From NCBI RefSeq assembly GCF_042653765.1, contig NZ_JBHSEZ010000028.1, forward strand, positions 186,001 to 250,000: a stretch of 64,000 bases of DNA, given 5' to 3'. The stretch is from Castellaniella denitrificans (GTDB lineage: Bacteria; Pseudomonadota; Gammaproteobacteria; Burkholderiales; Burkholderiaceae_B). The notes beneath the pieces were generated by a model. That model ran no database searches. It saw only the letters and a list, made by a program, of their open reading frames with translations, and was not told the origin of the DNA. Position numbers and translations under genes: made by a program. Shown here piece by piece: positions 10,218-19,089 of the stretch (positions within the stretch are counted from its first letter, which is position 1; each line of letters starts with the position of its first letter).

Positions 10218-11669
10218 ATGAGCACGATTTCCCTGTTGATCGGCGGCGAGCGCCGCCCGGCCGCCGACGGCAAGACCTTCCAGCGCCGCAATCCGCTCGA
10301 CGGCGGCGTCGCCACCACGGCGCCGGCCGCCACGCCCGGGGACGCCCGGGCCGCCGTGCGGGCGGCGGCCGACGCGTTCGGCGCGTGGTCGCGAACCGGC
10401 CCCGGCGAGCGGCGCGCGCTGCTGAACCGCGCCGCCGGCGCCCTGGAGGCCCGGTCCGGCGATTTCGTCGCGGCCATGGCGGCCGAGACGGGCGCCTCCG
10501 CCCTGTGGGCCGGCTTCAACGTCCACCTGGCGGCCGGCATGCTGCGCGAGGCGGCGGCGCTCACCACGCGCATCGGCGGCGAGGTGATCCCGTCCGACGT
10601 GCCGGGGAACCTGTCCATGGGACTGCGCGCGCCGGCCGGCGTGGTGGTGGGCATGGCGCCGTGGAACGCGCCCGTCATCCTGGGCGTGCGCGCCGTGGCC
10701 ACGCCCCTGGCCTGCGGCAACACGGTGGTGCTGAAGGGCTCGGAACTGTGTCCGGCCACGCACGGCCTGATCGTCGAGGCGCTGCAGGAAGCGGGCCTGC
10801 CGGCCGGCGTGGTCAATTTCGTCACCAACGCGCCCGAGGACGCCGCCGCCGTCGTCGAGGCGCTGGTGGCCCACCCGGCAACCCGGCGCGTGAACTTCAC
10901 CGGCTCGACGCGGGTCGGGCGGATCATCGCGGAACTGTGCGCCCGGCATCTCAAGCCGGCGGTGCTGGAACTGGGCGGCAAGGCGCCCCTGGTGGTGCTC
11001 GACGACGCCGACCTGGATTGCGCGGTCAACGCCGCCGCCTTCGGCGCCTTCGCCAATTCGGGCCAGATCTGCATGTCCACCGAACGCATCATCGTCGACG
11101 AGCGCATCGCCGACGAATTCGTCCGCCGCCTGGCCGACAAGGCGCGCGCGCTGCCGGTGGGCGATCCGCGCCAGGGACCGGTGGTCCTGGGCTCCCTGGT
11201 GGACATGTCCGCCGTGCGGCGCTGCAACGAGATGATCGACGACGCGCTCGCCAAGGGCGCGACGCTGCTGTGCGGCGGCAAGAGCGAGGACACCCTGATG
11301 GCGGCGACGCTGCTGGACCACGTCACGCCCGACATGCGCATCTATGCCGAGGAGACCTTCGGCCCGGTCAAGGCCATCGTGCGCGTGGCGGGCGAGGACG
11401 CGGCCGTGGCCTGCGCCAACGACAGCGCCTACGGCCTGTCCTCGGCCGTCATCGGCGCCGACGTCGCCCGCGCGCTGCGCGTCGCCGGCCGCATCCAGTC
11501 CGGCATCTGCCACATCAACAGCGCCACCGTCGACGACGAGCCGCAGATGCCCTTCGGCGGCGTCAAGGACAGCGGCTACGGCCGCTTCGGCGGCCAGGCC
11601 GGCATCGAGGCCTTCACCGAGATCCGCTGGGTCACGGTCCAGACCTCGCCCCGCGCCTATCCTTTCTGA
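10218..11669 (+). CDS. NAD(P)-dependent aldehyde dehydrogenase (benzaldehyde/salicylaldehyde/vanillin type)
   Basis: 483-aa ALDH-superfamily enzyme. The general-base Glu is in LELGGKAP, the nucleophile Cys in NSGQICMSTERI, and the cofactor fold in NFTGSTRVGR. The overall pattern (MAPWNAPVILGVRAVATPLACGNTVVLK, then MPFGGVKDSGYGRFGG) resembles aromatic aldehyde dehydrogenases such as salicylaldehyde or vanillin dehydrogenase. It is preceded by a strong GAGGAGG site and sits 54 bp after the decarboxylase, so it should oxidise that enzyme's benzaldehyde-type product to the benzoate. Exact ring substituent unknown. Confidence 0.88.
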   Translation: MSTISLLIGGERRPAADGKTFQRRNPLDGGVATTAPAATPGDARAAVRAAADAFGAWSRTGPGERRALLNRAAGALEARSGDFVAAMAAETGASALWAGFNVHLAAGMLREAAALTTRIGGEVIPSDVPGNLSMGLRAPAGVVVGMAPWNAPVILGVRAVATPLACGNTVVLKGSELCPATHGLIVEALQEAGLPAGVVNFVTNAPEDAAAVVEALVAHPATRRVNFTGSTRVGRIIAELCARHLKPAVLELGGKAPLVVLDDADLDCAVNAAAFGAFANSGQICMSTERIIVDERIADEFVRRLADKARALPVGDPRQGPVVLGSLVDMSAVRRCNEMIDDALAKGATLLCGGKSEDTLMAATLLDHVTPDMRIYAEETFGPVKAIVRVAGEDAAVACANDSAYGLSSAVIGADVARALRVAGRIQSGICHINSATVDDEPQMPFGGVKDSGYGRFGGQAGIEAFTEIRWVTVQTSPRAYPF

Positions 11670-11679
11670 AGGTCGGAAC

Positions 11680-13080
11680 ATGGACAACGATGTCATCGAG
11701 GCGCTGCGCTTGGCGGTTGGCGAGGCGCATTGCCTGACCGGGGACGCGATCGAGGACCGCTTCCTGCACGACTGGATGGTCAAGGTGCCGTCGGGCAGCC
11801 CGCTGGCCGTCGTGCGCCCTGCGGATACCGGCCAGGTGTCCGCCGTCCTGCGCGCCTGCCATGCCGCCCGCGTGCCGGTCGTGCCCCAGGGCGGCCGCAC
11901 CGGCCTGGCGGGCGGCGCGGTGCCGGTGCAGGACTGCGTCGTGCTGTGCCTGGAACGGCTGGACGCCATCGAGGAGATCGATCCGGCGGCCGCGACCATG
12001 ACCGTCGGCGCGGGGGTGCCCCTGGAAACCATCCAGCACGCGGCGCAGGGCGCGGGTTTCCTGTTTCCTCTGGACCTGGGGGCGCGGGGATCGTGCCGCA
12101 TCGGTGGCAATCTGTCGACCAACGCCGGGGGCAACCGGGTGCTGCGCTACGGCATGGCGCGCGACCTGGTGCTGGGGCTGGAAGTCGTGCTGATGGACGG
12201 CACCGTGCTCACCCGGATGAACAAGATGCTGAAGAACAACACCGGCTACGACCTCAAGCAACTGTTCATCGGCAGCGAGGGGACGCTGGGCGTCATCACG
12301 CGGGTCGTGCTGCGCCTGTTTCCCCAGCCGCGCAGCCGCTGTACCGCGCTGTGCGCGTTGACGGACTACGACGCCGTCGTGCGGCTGCTGAACCATGTTC
12401 GCGCCGGCCTGGGGCCCAATCTGTCGGCCTTCGAGCTGATGTGGCCCGATTTCTACGCGCTGGTGACCTCGAAGCTGGCCGCCTTGCCCACGCCGATGCC
12501 GCATGGCCATGGCGCGTACGTGCTGCTGGAGTCGATGGGCACCGACCAGCAGGCCGACCAGGCCCGCTTCGAGGCCGTGCTGGGCGAGGCCCTGATGTCC
12601 GACATCGTCCAGAACGCCATCATCGCCCAGTCCGAGGCGCACGTGGCGTCCCTGTGGTCGATCCGCGACGCGTCCGGCGAACTGCAGCGGATCTTCTGGC
12701 CGCACGCGGGCTACGACGTCAGCATTCCGACGGGCGAGCTGGGTGCGTTCATCGAAGCCTGCACGCGCGCCGTGAAGAAAGCGTGGCCCGGCGCGCAGAC
12801 CGTGTTTTTCGGCCATGTGGGCGATTCCAACATCCATATCGGCGTCAAGGTCGACCAGGATCCTTTTCCCGAACCGGACATCGATCGCGTCGTCTATGGA
12901 CTGGTGCGCGACTGGGGCGGATCCGTGTCGGCCGAGCACGGCATCGGCGTGCTCAAGCGGCCCTATCTGGGCTTCAGCCGCAGCCAGGCCGAGCTGGCCG
13001 CGATGCGGGCGCTGAAGGCGGCCCTGGATCCCTTGGGCCTGCTCAATCCGGGCAAGGTGCTGCCGGAACCGGAAACCTGA
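11680..13080 (+). CDS. GlcD-family FAD-linked dehydrogenase, probable D-mandelate-type dehydrogenase
   Basis: 466-aa flavoprotein of the GlcD/D-lactate/D-2-hydroxyglutarate dehydrogenase family. The FAD-binding segment has PQGGRTGLAGGAV, GNLSTNAGGNRVLRYG and the PxxxLKQLFIGSEGTLGVIT-like block. The C-terminal FAD_oxidase domain carries FGHVGDSNIHIGV and SAEHGIGVLKR, containing the metal/substrate His and Glu. Family members oxidise D-2-hydroxy acids. Ten bases after the aldehyde dehydrogenase and next to benzoylformate decarboxylase, oxidation of D-mandelate or a hydroxy/methoxy-mandelate to the 2-oxo acid is the most economical assignment. Substrate is inferred. Confidence 0.82.
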   Translation: MDNDVIEALRLAVGEAHCLTGDAIEDRFLHDWMVKVPSGSPLAVVRPADTGQVSAVLRACHAARVPVVPQGGRTGLAGGAVPVQDCVVLCLERLDAIEEIDPAAATMTVGAGVPLETIQHAAQGAGFLFPLDLGARGSCRIGGNLSTNAGGNRVLRYGMARDLVLGLEVVLMDGTVLTRMNKMLKNNTGYDLKQLFIGSEGTLGVITRVVLRLFPQPRSRCTALCALTDYDAVVRLLNHVRAGLGPNLSAFELMWPDFYALVTSKLAALPTPMPHGHGAYVLLESMGTDQQADQARFEAVLGEALMSDIVQNAIIAQSEAHVASLWSIRDASGELQRIFWPHAGYDVSIPTGELGAFIEACTRAVKKAWPGAQTVFFGHVGDSNIHIGVKVDQDPFPEPDIDRVVYGLVRDWGGSVSAEHGIGVLKRPYLGFSRSQAELAAMRALKAALDPLGLLNPGKVLPEPET

Positions 13081-13143
13081 TCGCCTCCCGTCCGAGGCAT
13101 CGAGGCGGACCCAACCACAAGACAAGACAGAACAGGAGACAAC

Positions 13144-13701
13144 ATGCATACGCAAACGGCAGACGCGGCGGCGCCGCCCGGCCCCCACGAGCACCGGTTC
13201 GGGCCGTTCGGCCGGATCCTGCATGCCGCGTCCAAGGTCCTGGCCGCGCTGGGCGGCCTGGCCTTCGTGGCGCTGGTCGCCATGTCGCTGATTTCCATCG
13301 TCGGGCGCAAGCTCGCCGCCATGCCGGTGCCGGGTGACATGGAGGTGCTGATGATGGTGGCGGCGGCCGCCTCGGCGGCCTTCTTCGCCTTCTGCCATCT
13401 CGAAGGCGGCGACGTCAAGGTGGACTTCTTCACCGCCCATGCCCGGCCGTCCGTCGTCCATGGGCTGGACGCCCTCGGCTCCCTGCTGGTGGGGCTGTTC
13501 GGCGCGCTGATCGCCTGGCGCACCGGCGCGGGCGCGGCCGCCCTGCGCGAGGCGGGCGAGACTTCGGCCATCCTGGGCTGGCCCGTGTGGGTCGCCCAGG
13601 CGGCCATGGTGCCTGGCTTCGTCCTGATGGCGGCAGCCGGCTTCTACATGTGCGCCCTGCATCTGCGGGCCGCCCGGGTTTCCGGGGAGGATCGGCCATG
13701 A
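13144..13701 (+). CDS. TRAP transporter small permease (DctQ family)
   Basis: 185-aa membrane protein with four hydrophobic segments (residues ~33-55, ~68-85, ~105-125, ~147-170) and the DctQ-type charged loop DVKVDFFT. It has a good AGGAG site seven bases before ATG and overlaps the large permease gene by four bases. It is the small membrane component of the secondary transporter predicted to import the hydroxy acid handled by the upstream enzymes. Confidence 0.88.
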   Translation: MHTQTADAAAPPGPHEHRFGPFGRILHAASKVLAALGGLAFVALVAMSLISIVGRKLAAMPVPGDMEVLMMVAAAASAAFFAFCHLEGGDVKVDFFTAHARPSVVHGLDALGSLLVGLFGALIAWRTGAGAAALREAGETSAILGWPVWVAQAAMVPGFVLMAAAGFYMCALHLRAARVSGEDRP

Positions 13702-15029
13702 GCGGCATGTCCGTCGGTTTCATCATGTTCGCGGCGCTGCTCGCCCTGATGGTGATCCGCATTCCCATCGGCATTTCGATGTTCGTCGCCGGCGCCGGGG
13801 GCTACGCCTGGCTGACGGGCAGCTGGGCGCCGCTGATGGCCTCCCTGAAAAACCTGGCGTATGCACGCCTGTCCAACTACGACCTGGTGGTGATTCCGCT
13901 GTTCCTGCTGATGGGGCAGTTCGCGACGCACGGCGGGCTGAGCCGCAGCCTGTTCCGCTTCGTCAGCGCCTTCATCGGCCACCGGCGGGGTGGGGTGGCG
14001 ATGGCGGCGGTGGGCGCCTGCGCCGGCTTCGGCGCCATCTGCGGGTCGTCCCTGGCGACCGCAGCCACCATGGGGCAGGTGGTCCTGCCGGAACTGCGCC
14101 GCTACGGCTACGCCGGCAGCCTGGCAACCGGCACGCTGGCCGCGGGCGGGACGCTGGGCATCATGATCCCGCCGTCGGTGCCCCTGATCATCTACGCCAT
14201 CCTGACCCAGGAGTCCATCGGCAAGCTTTTCATGGCGGCCGTCATCCCCGGCCTGCTGGCCATGATCGGCTACATGATCGTCATCCAGATCATCGTGCGC
14301 CGTCATCCCGAAATGGGCCCCGCCGGCGCGCGGACCGCGTGGCCGGAACGTATCCGGGCGCTGATCCAGGTCGGGCCGGTGCTGGCGGTGTTCGTCATCG
14401 TCATCGTCGGCATCTACGCGGGCTGGGCCACGCCGACCGAGGCGGCGGCCATCGGCGCGGCCGCCTGCGGCGTGATCGCCGTGGCCTCGGGCGGTCTGCG
14501 CTGGAAAGGACTGCTGGAAAGCGTCCTGGGGACGGCCCAGGCGACGGCCATGATCTACCTGGTGCTGCTGGGCGCCGACATGCTGAACGTGGCCCTGGCG
14601 CTGTCGCAGTTGCCGGCCGGGCTGGCGTCCTGGGTACAGCACAGCGGCCTGTCGCCGTTCCTGGTCATTGTCGCCATCCTGCTGGTCTACATCTTCCTGG
14701 GCTGCGTCATGGATTCCCTGGCCATGATCCTGCTGACCATCCCCATCTTCTATCCGATGGTGATGGGGCTGGATTTCTACGGCATGGGCCACGACGACAA
14801 GTCGATCTGGTTCGGCATTCTGGCGCTGATGGTGGTGGAGATCGGACTGGTGCATCCGCCGGTCGGCATGAACGTCTACATCATCAACCGCCTGGCGAAG
14901 GACGTCCCGCTGACGGAAACCTTCAAGGGCGTGCTGCCGTTCCTGGCGTCGGATTTCATCCGGATCGCGGCGCTGGTGCTGTTTCCCAGCCTGGCGCTGG
15001 TGCTGGTCAGGACGTTCGGGGCGTTGTAG
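13698..15029 (+). CDS. TRAP transporter large permease (DctM family)
   Basis: 443-aa, about 12 hydrophobic segments. DctM landmarks are YDLVVIPLFLLMGQFA, ICGSSLATAATMGQVVLPELRRYGY, GTLGIMIPPSVPLIIYAILT, and VEIGLVHPPVGMNVYII near the C terminus. Translation is coupled to the small permease (ATGA). It forms the ion-driven channel of the TRAP system; the driving ion is usually Na+ in this family, not shown by the sequence. Confidence 0.92.
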   Translation: MSGMSVGFIMFAALLALMVIRIPIGISMFVAGAGGYAWLTGSWAPLMASLKNLAYARLSNYDLVVIPLFLLMGQFATHGGLSRSLFRFVSAFIGHRRGGVAMAAVGACAGFGAICGSSLATAATMGQVVLPELRRYGYAGSLATGTLAAGGTLGIMIPPSVPLIIYAILTQESIGKLFMAAVIPGLLAMIGYMIVIQIIVRRHPEMGPAGARTAWPERIRALIQVGPVLAVFVIVIVGIYAGWATPTEAAAIGAAACGVIAVASGGLRWKGLLESVLGTAQATAMIYLVLLGADMLNVALALSQLPAGLASWVQHSGLSPFLVIVAILLVYIFLGCVMDSLAMILLTIPIFYPMVMGLDFYGMGHDDKSIWFGILALMVVEIGLVHPPVGMNVYIINRLAKDVPLTETFKGVLPFLASDFIRIAALVLFPSLALVLVRTFGAL

Positions 15030-15106
15030 CCGCGGGGCGCGCATGTGCGCGCGGCGCGGCGGCCGTCCCGGGCATCGCGCATTTCACCACTCAAAGGAGA
15101 CATCTC

Positions 15107-16156
15107 ATGAAATCACCCCGATACGCACTGCGCATGCTGGCGGGCGCGGCCGCCGGCCTGGCGCTGGCGGCGTCCGCCCATGGGGCGGAGGTCGTCCTGC
15201 GGGTCGCCCATTTCCTGCCCGCGACCTCCAACGCCCAGCTCAACATGATCCAGCCCTGGTGCGACAGGATCGCGCGGGAATCGGACCAGCGCATGGTCTG
15301 CCAGATCTACCCGGCGATGCAACTGGGCGGCACGCCGGCCCAGCTGTTCGACCAGGCCAGGGACGGCGTGGCCGACATCGTCTGGACCCTGCCGACGTAT
15401 TCGGCGGGCCGTTTCACCAAGAGCGCCGTGTATGAACTGCCCTGGCTGGTCCCGAACGCCGAGGCCGGCAGCCGGGCCCTGTGGGCCTTCACGCAGAAAT
15501 ACGCCCTGGACGAGTACAAGGGCGTGCATCCGATCTTCATGCACGTGCATGGCGGCACCCTGATCCACTTCGTCGGCAAGCGGCCCAAGACCCTGGCGGA
15601 CATGAAGGGCCTGAAGATCCGTTCGGCCAACCGCGTCAACTCCCAGATGCTGGAGGCCATCGGCGCCGTGCCGGTGCAGATGCCGCTGCCCGCCGTGCCC
15701 GATTCGCTGGCCAAGGGCGTGGTCGACGGCGCGGCGGTGCCCTGGGAGGGCGTGCCGGCCATCAAGCTCGACGAGATCTCGCGCTACCACCTGGACGTGC
15801 CCAAGGGCAAGCCGCGCATGGGCAATTCGATCTTCCTGTTCGGCATGAACCAGGCGCGCTACGACAGCCTGCCGCCCGATCTGAGGAAGGTCATCGACGA
15901 CAACAGCGGGATCGAGGTGTCCGCCTGGGCGGGCCGCACGGTCTTCGACGAGCGGGAGGCCGGGTTCATGAAGACGTCCAGGGAGAACGGCAGCGAATTC
16001 CACATGATGGACGAGGCCGAATACCAGCGCTGGGTGGACGCGACGCAGGGCGTGCGCGACCTGTGGATCCAGGCGGTCGACAAGAAGGGCGGCCAGGGCG
16101 CCGACCTGTATGCGGCCGCCCGCAATCTGGTCAAGGAATTTTCGGCCGGCCGTTGA
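15107..16156 (+). CDS. TRAP transporter periplasmic substrate-binding protein (DctP family)
   Basis: 349-aa solute-binding protein with a cleavable signal peptide (ending near SAHG-AEVVLRVAHFLPATSN). The family Arg that contacts the ligand carboxylate is in MKGLKIRSANRVNSQ, followed by PVQMPLPAVPDSLAKGVVDG and WEGVPAIKLDE. A strong AAAGGAGA site stands before ATG at 15107. It is the last gene of the mandelate-type operon; it is 55 bp from the convergent benE gene. The bound ligand is probably a mandelate-like acid (inference). Confidence 0.9.
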   Translation: MKSPRYALRMLAGAAAGLALAASAHGAEVVLRVAHFLPATSNAQLNMIQPWCDRIARESDQRMVCQIYPAMQLGGTPAQLFDQARDGVADIVWTLPTYSAGRFTKSAVYELPWLVPNAEAGSRALWAFTQKYALDEYKGVHPIFMHVHGGTLIHFVGKRPKTLADMKGLKIRSANRVNSQMLEAIGAVPVQMPLPAVPDSLAKGVVDGAAVPWEGVPAIKLDEISRYHLDVPKGKPRMGNSIFLFGMNQARYDSLPPDLRKVIDDNSGIEVSAWAGRTVFDEREAGFMKTSRENGSEFHMMDEAEYQRWVDATQGVRDLWIQAVDKKGGQGADLYAAARNLVKEFSAGR

Positions 16157-16193
16157 TCCGGGGCGCCGCCCTGGCCGGGTTCCGTGCGCCCGG

Positions 16194-16211
16194 GCCGGAC
16201 GGCGGTCCGGC
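16194..16211. terminator. Short dyad between convergent operon ends
   Basis: GCCGGAC and GTCCGGC arms around a 4-base centre lie between the ends of the TRAP binding-protein gene and benE. There is no T-run on either strand, so intrinsic termination would be weak. It is the only symmetric candidate in the 55-bp gap. Confidence 0.3.
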
Positions 16212-17399
16212 TCAGTTCCGCCGCCGCAGGACCAGGTGGCAGGCGCCGCCCAGCACCAGTCCCCAGAAGGCGCTGCCGATGCCCAGCAGGCTCATGCCCG
16301 AGGCGGTGACCAGGAAGGTCACCAGCGCCGCGTCGCGGTGTTCGGGCGCCTGCAGCGCGTCATGGATGCCCGCGCTCAGGGTGCCCAGCAGGGCCAGTCC
16401 CGCGATGGCGGCGACCAGTTCGTGCGGGAAGGCGGCGAACAGGGCCACGACCGTGGCGCCGAAGATGCCCGTGAACAGGTAGAAGACGCCCGCCCAGACC
16501 GAGGCCTTGTAGCGCTGCGTGGCGTCCGGGTCGGCGTCGGGGCTCATGCAGATGGCGGCCGTGATGGCGGCCAGGTTGAAGGCGTAGCCGCCGAAGGGCG
16601 CCAGCACGATGCCCGTCGCGCCCGTCCAGGAAATCAGCGGCGAGGCGGGCACGCGCGCGTAGCCGTTGGCGCGCAGCACGGCCAGGCCGGGCACGTTCTG
16701 CGAGGTCATGGTGACGATGAACAGCGGCAGCGCCACGCCCACGAAGGCCGAGAGCGAGAATTCGGGCGTCATCCAGACCGGCTTCGCGGGCGTCCAGTCC
16801 AGGCCCGCCAGGGACAGGCCGCCCTGCAGGGCGGCGCAGGCGATTCCGGCGGCCAGGGCCAGGGGAACGGCGTAGCGCGGCAGGACGCGCCGGGCCAGCA
16901 GGAAGGCGGCCAGCATCACGCCCACCAGCAGCGGGCGGCCCTGCATCGAGACGAACAGGTCCATGCCGAATCGCAGCAGGATTCCGGCGAGCATCGCCGA
17001 GGCCAGGTGCCGGGGCACCCAGTCCATGATCTTCTGGAACCAGCCCGTGACGCCGCACAGCGTGATCAGGACCGAGCAGCCCAGGAAGGCGCCGATCGAT
17101 TGCGCCAGGCCGATGTCGCCCAGGCTGGTCGCCAGCAGGGCGGCCCCGGGGGTGGACCAGGCCGTCAGCACGGGGGCCCGCCAGGCCAGCGCCAGGCCGA
17201 TGCAGGTGACGCCCATGCCGATGCCCAGCGCCCACATCCACGAGGCCAGCTGGGCGTCCCGCGCCCCGGCGGCGGCCGCCGCCTGGAACACGATGGCGAC
17301 GGAACTGGTGTAGCCGACCAGGACGGCGATGAAACCGGCCGAGATGTGCGAGATCCGGAGCCAGCCCGCGATACCTCCAGCCATCGTGTCCGTGCTCAT
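16212..17399 (-). CDS. benE: BenE-family benzoate/H+ symporter
   Basis: 395-aa inner-membrane transporter with 11-12 hydrophobic segments. The BenE-family pattern is clear: GFIAVLVGYTSSVAIVFQAA, STPGAALLAT, TMTSQNVPGLAVLRANGY, and FGGYAFNLAAITAAICMSPDADPD. It moves benzoate with protons in characterised members. AAGGAAA precedes the ATG. Benzoate is the product expected from the neighbouring mandelate-type genes, so uptake or balancing of that intermediate is a sensible role. A dispersed hairpin element lies immediately upstream of its start. Confidence 0.92.
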   Translation of the reverse strand: MSTDTMAGGIAGWLRISHISAGFIAVLVGYTSSVAIVFQAAAAAGARDAQLASWMWALGIGMGVTCIGLALAWRAPVLTAWSTPGAALLATSLGDIGLAQSIGAFLGCSVLITLCGVTGWFQKIMDWVPRHLASAMLAGILLRFGMDLFVSMQGRPLLVGVMLAAFLLARRVLPRYAVPLALAAGIACAALQGGLSLAGLDWTPAKPVWMTPEFSLSAFVGVALPLFIVTMTSQNVPGLAVLRANGYARVPASPLISWTGATGIVLAPFGGYAFNLAAITAAICMSPDADPDATQRYKASVWAGVFYLFTGIFGATVVALFAAFPHELVAAIAGLALLGTLSAGIHDALQAPEHRDAALVTFLVTASGMSLLGIGSAFWGLVLGGACHLVLRRRN

Positions 17400-17410
17400 G
17401 CGTTTCCTTG

Positions 17411-17481
17411 GATGAGGCGGGACATGGGACAGTCCTTTGCGGACTGTCCCATGCCAGACGAATCGAAGCGGCGTGCAAGCC
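17411..17481 (-). repeat. Dispersed two-hairpin element, copy A
   Basis: Read on the minus strand it has the family order: palindrome-like GGCTTGCACGCCGC (17468-17481), a GATTCG-like spacer, then a perfect 13-bp hairpin with arms CATGGGACAGTCC and GGACTGTCCCATG around GCAAA (17423-17453), ending in GTCCCGCCTCATCC. It lies between the 3' end of the HDOD gene and the 5' end of benE. This copy has the longest perfect stem of the five found. Confidence 0.8.
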
Positions 17482-17511
17482 CCGACATGGACGCCATTCT
17501 AAATGGTTCTC

Positions 17512-18792
17512 TCAGGGCGCCGCTTGTGTGATGCTGTGCGCCCAGGTGAAGGCCTGCTGGACCAGGGGGTCGAGCTGTTCGGCGGTGACGCCCAGCTCGC
17601 GCAGCAGGGGGGCGGGGTCTTCCTCGGCGTCGCGGTCCGAGGGGAAGATCAGGGTGGCCAGGCGCAGGTCCGGGCCCAGGGCGCCCTCGCGCCGCAGCAG
17701 GGCGTCGCGCACCGGCACGTCGACGCGGACCTGCGAGAGCAGGTCCTGCATGGTGCCCTGGAACATCTGGTCCATGATGGACAGGATGCCGGTGGTGAAG
17801 GCGGCTTCCGCGCGTACCGTCTGCTCGGGGTGGATCAGGGTGGACAGGGCTTCCATCAGGTGCGCCCGCGCGCTGGCCTGGACCAGGATGGGCGACAGGT
17901 AGCCCGCCGGGCGGCCGGTTTCAGTGTACATCAGGACCTGGATCCAGCGTTGCAGCTGCCGGCGGCCCAGCAGCATGATGGCCTGGTTCAGGGACTCGAC
18001 TTCCTGGCTCAGGCCGAAAGCCGGGGTGTTGACCATGTCCAGCAGCGTCTTGACCAGTTCGGGGTCCTGCTGCAGGCAGGCCTGGATTTCCGGCGCTTCG
18101 CCTTCGCCCATGATCAGCGTGATCAGGCGCAGCAGGGTCTTCTGGCGCGGCGTGAGCGAGGCCGTGGAGGCCAGGTCCGCGGGCCAATGGCCCTGGAACA
18201 GGGTGAAGCCCAGCAGCATGAAGTTGTCGTGCGTGGCCTTGTCCGGCGTGTCCACGGCCATCAGCTGGCGGCCCGCCTGCTTGTGCTGGAAGCTCTGGCG
18301 GAAAATGTCCGCCTTGGTGCTCAGCCTGGGATCGAAGCGCACGACCTTGCAGAACGGCAGCAGCGCCTCGCGCCCGGGCTGGGCGGCGATGTCGCCACGG
18401 ATGGAGAATTTGGTGCCGCCGTGGGCCAGGCTGTGCAGCGACTGGATCAGTTCCGGTGTGATTTCGAGCGTTTCCGGGAATTCGAGGTAGGTGCGGTGGC
18501 GCGGCAGCATGTGCGCGAAGGCGTTCTGCAGCAGGCCGGGGGTGCCGTCGATCCAGTGCGGGGCATAGGCGAAGAAGGCGCTGGCGCCGTGCGCGCGCGC
18601 GGTTTCGATCAGGGCGGCCCCGGTGTCCATGTCCGGTTCCTGCGGCTCGGCCCACAGGACGCGCAACCGGTAGCCGGCCAGGCCCTTGTTCTGGTCCAGG
18701 ATCGGCTCGCGACGGATCAGGCGGGGCGGCGGGGGGGCGGATGCGTCGGCCGCGGCGTCCGTGGTCGGGTCGGTCGTCAGGGTGGGTTCCAT
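17512..18792 (-). CDS. EAL-like/HDOD-domain signalling protein
   Basis: 426 aa. The N-terminal ~200 residues resemble a degenerate EAL (YuxH-type) domain: RREPILDQNKGLAGYRLRVLW, ALLPFCKVVRFDP, then DTPDKATHDNFMLLGFTLFQGHWPAD. The catalytic EAL triplet and metal ligands are not evident, so cyclic-di-GMP hydrolysis is unlikely. Residues ~210-400 form an HDOD domain (LLRLITLIMGEGEAPEIQACLQQDPELVKTLLDMVNTPAFGL, LLGRRQLQRWIQVLMY). The N terminus is Pro/Ala-rich. A single-gene unit, with GGAGATTCG ahead of ATG. Target unknown. Confidence 0.82.
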   Translation of the reverse strand: MEPTLTTDPTTDAAADASAPPPPRLIRREPILDQNKGLAGYRLRVLWAEPQEPDMDTGAALIETARAHGASAFFAYAPHWIDGTPGLLQNAFAHMLPRHRTYLEFPETLEITPELIQSLHSLAHGGTKFSIRGDIAAQPGREALLPFCKVVRFDPRLSTKADIFRQSFQHKQAGRQLMAVDTPDKATHDNFMLLGFTLFQGHWPADLASTASLTPRQKTLLRLITLIMGEGEAPEIQACLQQDPELVKTLLDMVNTPAFGLSQEVESLNQAIMLLGRRQLQRWIQVLMYTETGRPAGYLSPILVQASARAHLMEALSTLIHPEQTVRAEAAFTTGILSIMDQMFQGTMQDLLSQVRVDVPVRDALLRREGALGPDLRLATLIFPSDRDAEEDPAPLLRELGVTAEQLDPLVQQAFTWAHSITQAAP

Positions 18793-19089
18793 CGAATCTC
18801 CTTTTCGGCGCCCGCGGTGCCTGTCGCGGGGGCGCGGTCGTGTGCGGGGGCGGTCCTGTCTTGATCTTGAAACGGCTGTCTTGTCTTGTTACTTGCGCTC
18901 GTCACGGGGACGTCCGGCCAATCGCGGCGCGCCCGCGCGCGTGGGTGCCGCCCAGCATTGTACTGTGCCCGCCGCCCGGGGTCAGCACCGGTCCGCGTCC
19001 TTTCCGGCGCGGCGCGTCGCTTTCGTCCCGCCTCGGGCCGGACGCCGGGGGTGGTCTACAATCGCAGCATCGTTCCGCCGGAGAAACCC
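18793..19089. promoter_or_regulatory. Divergent promoter region (HDOD gene / aminotransferase)
   Basis: A 297-bp divergent spacer with no gene. CTGTCTTG occurs twice, 20 bp apart (18856-18863 and 18876-18883). The 14-mer CTGTCTTGTCTTGT at 18876-18889 recurs in reverse complement at 13117-13130 just upstream of the dctQ gene. TACAAT at 19057-19062, 28 bp before the aminotransferase ATG, is a plausible -10 box. A GC-only stretch fills the remainder. Confidence 0.5.
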
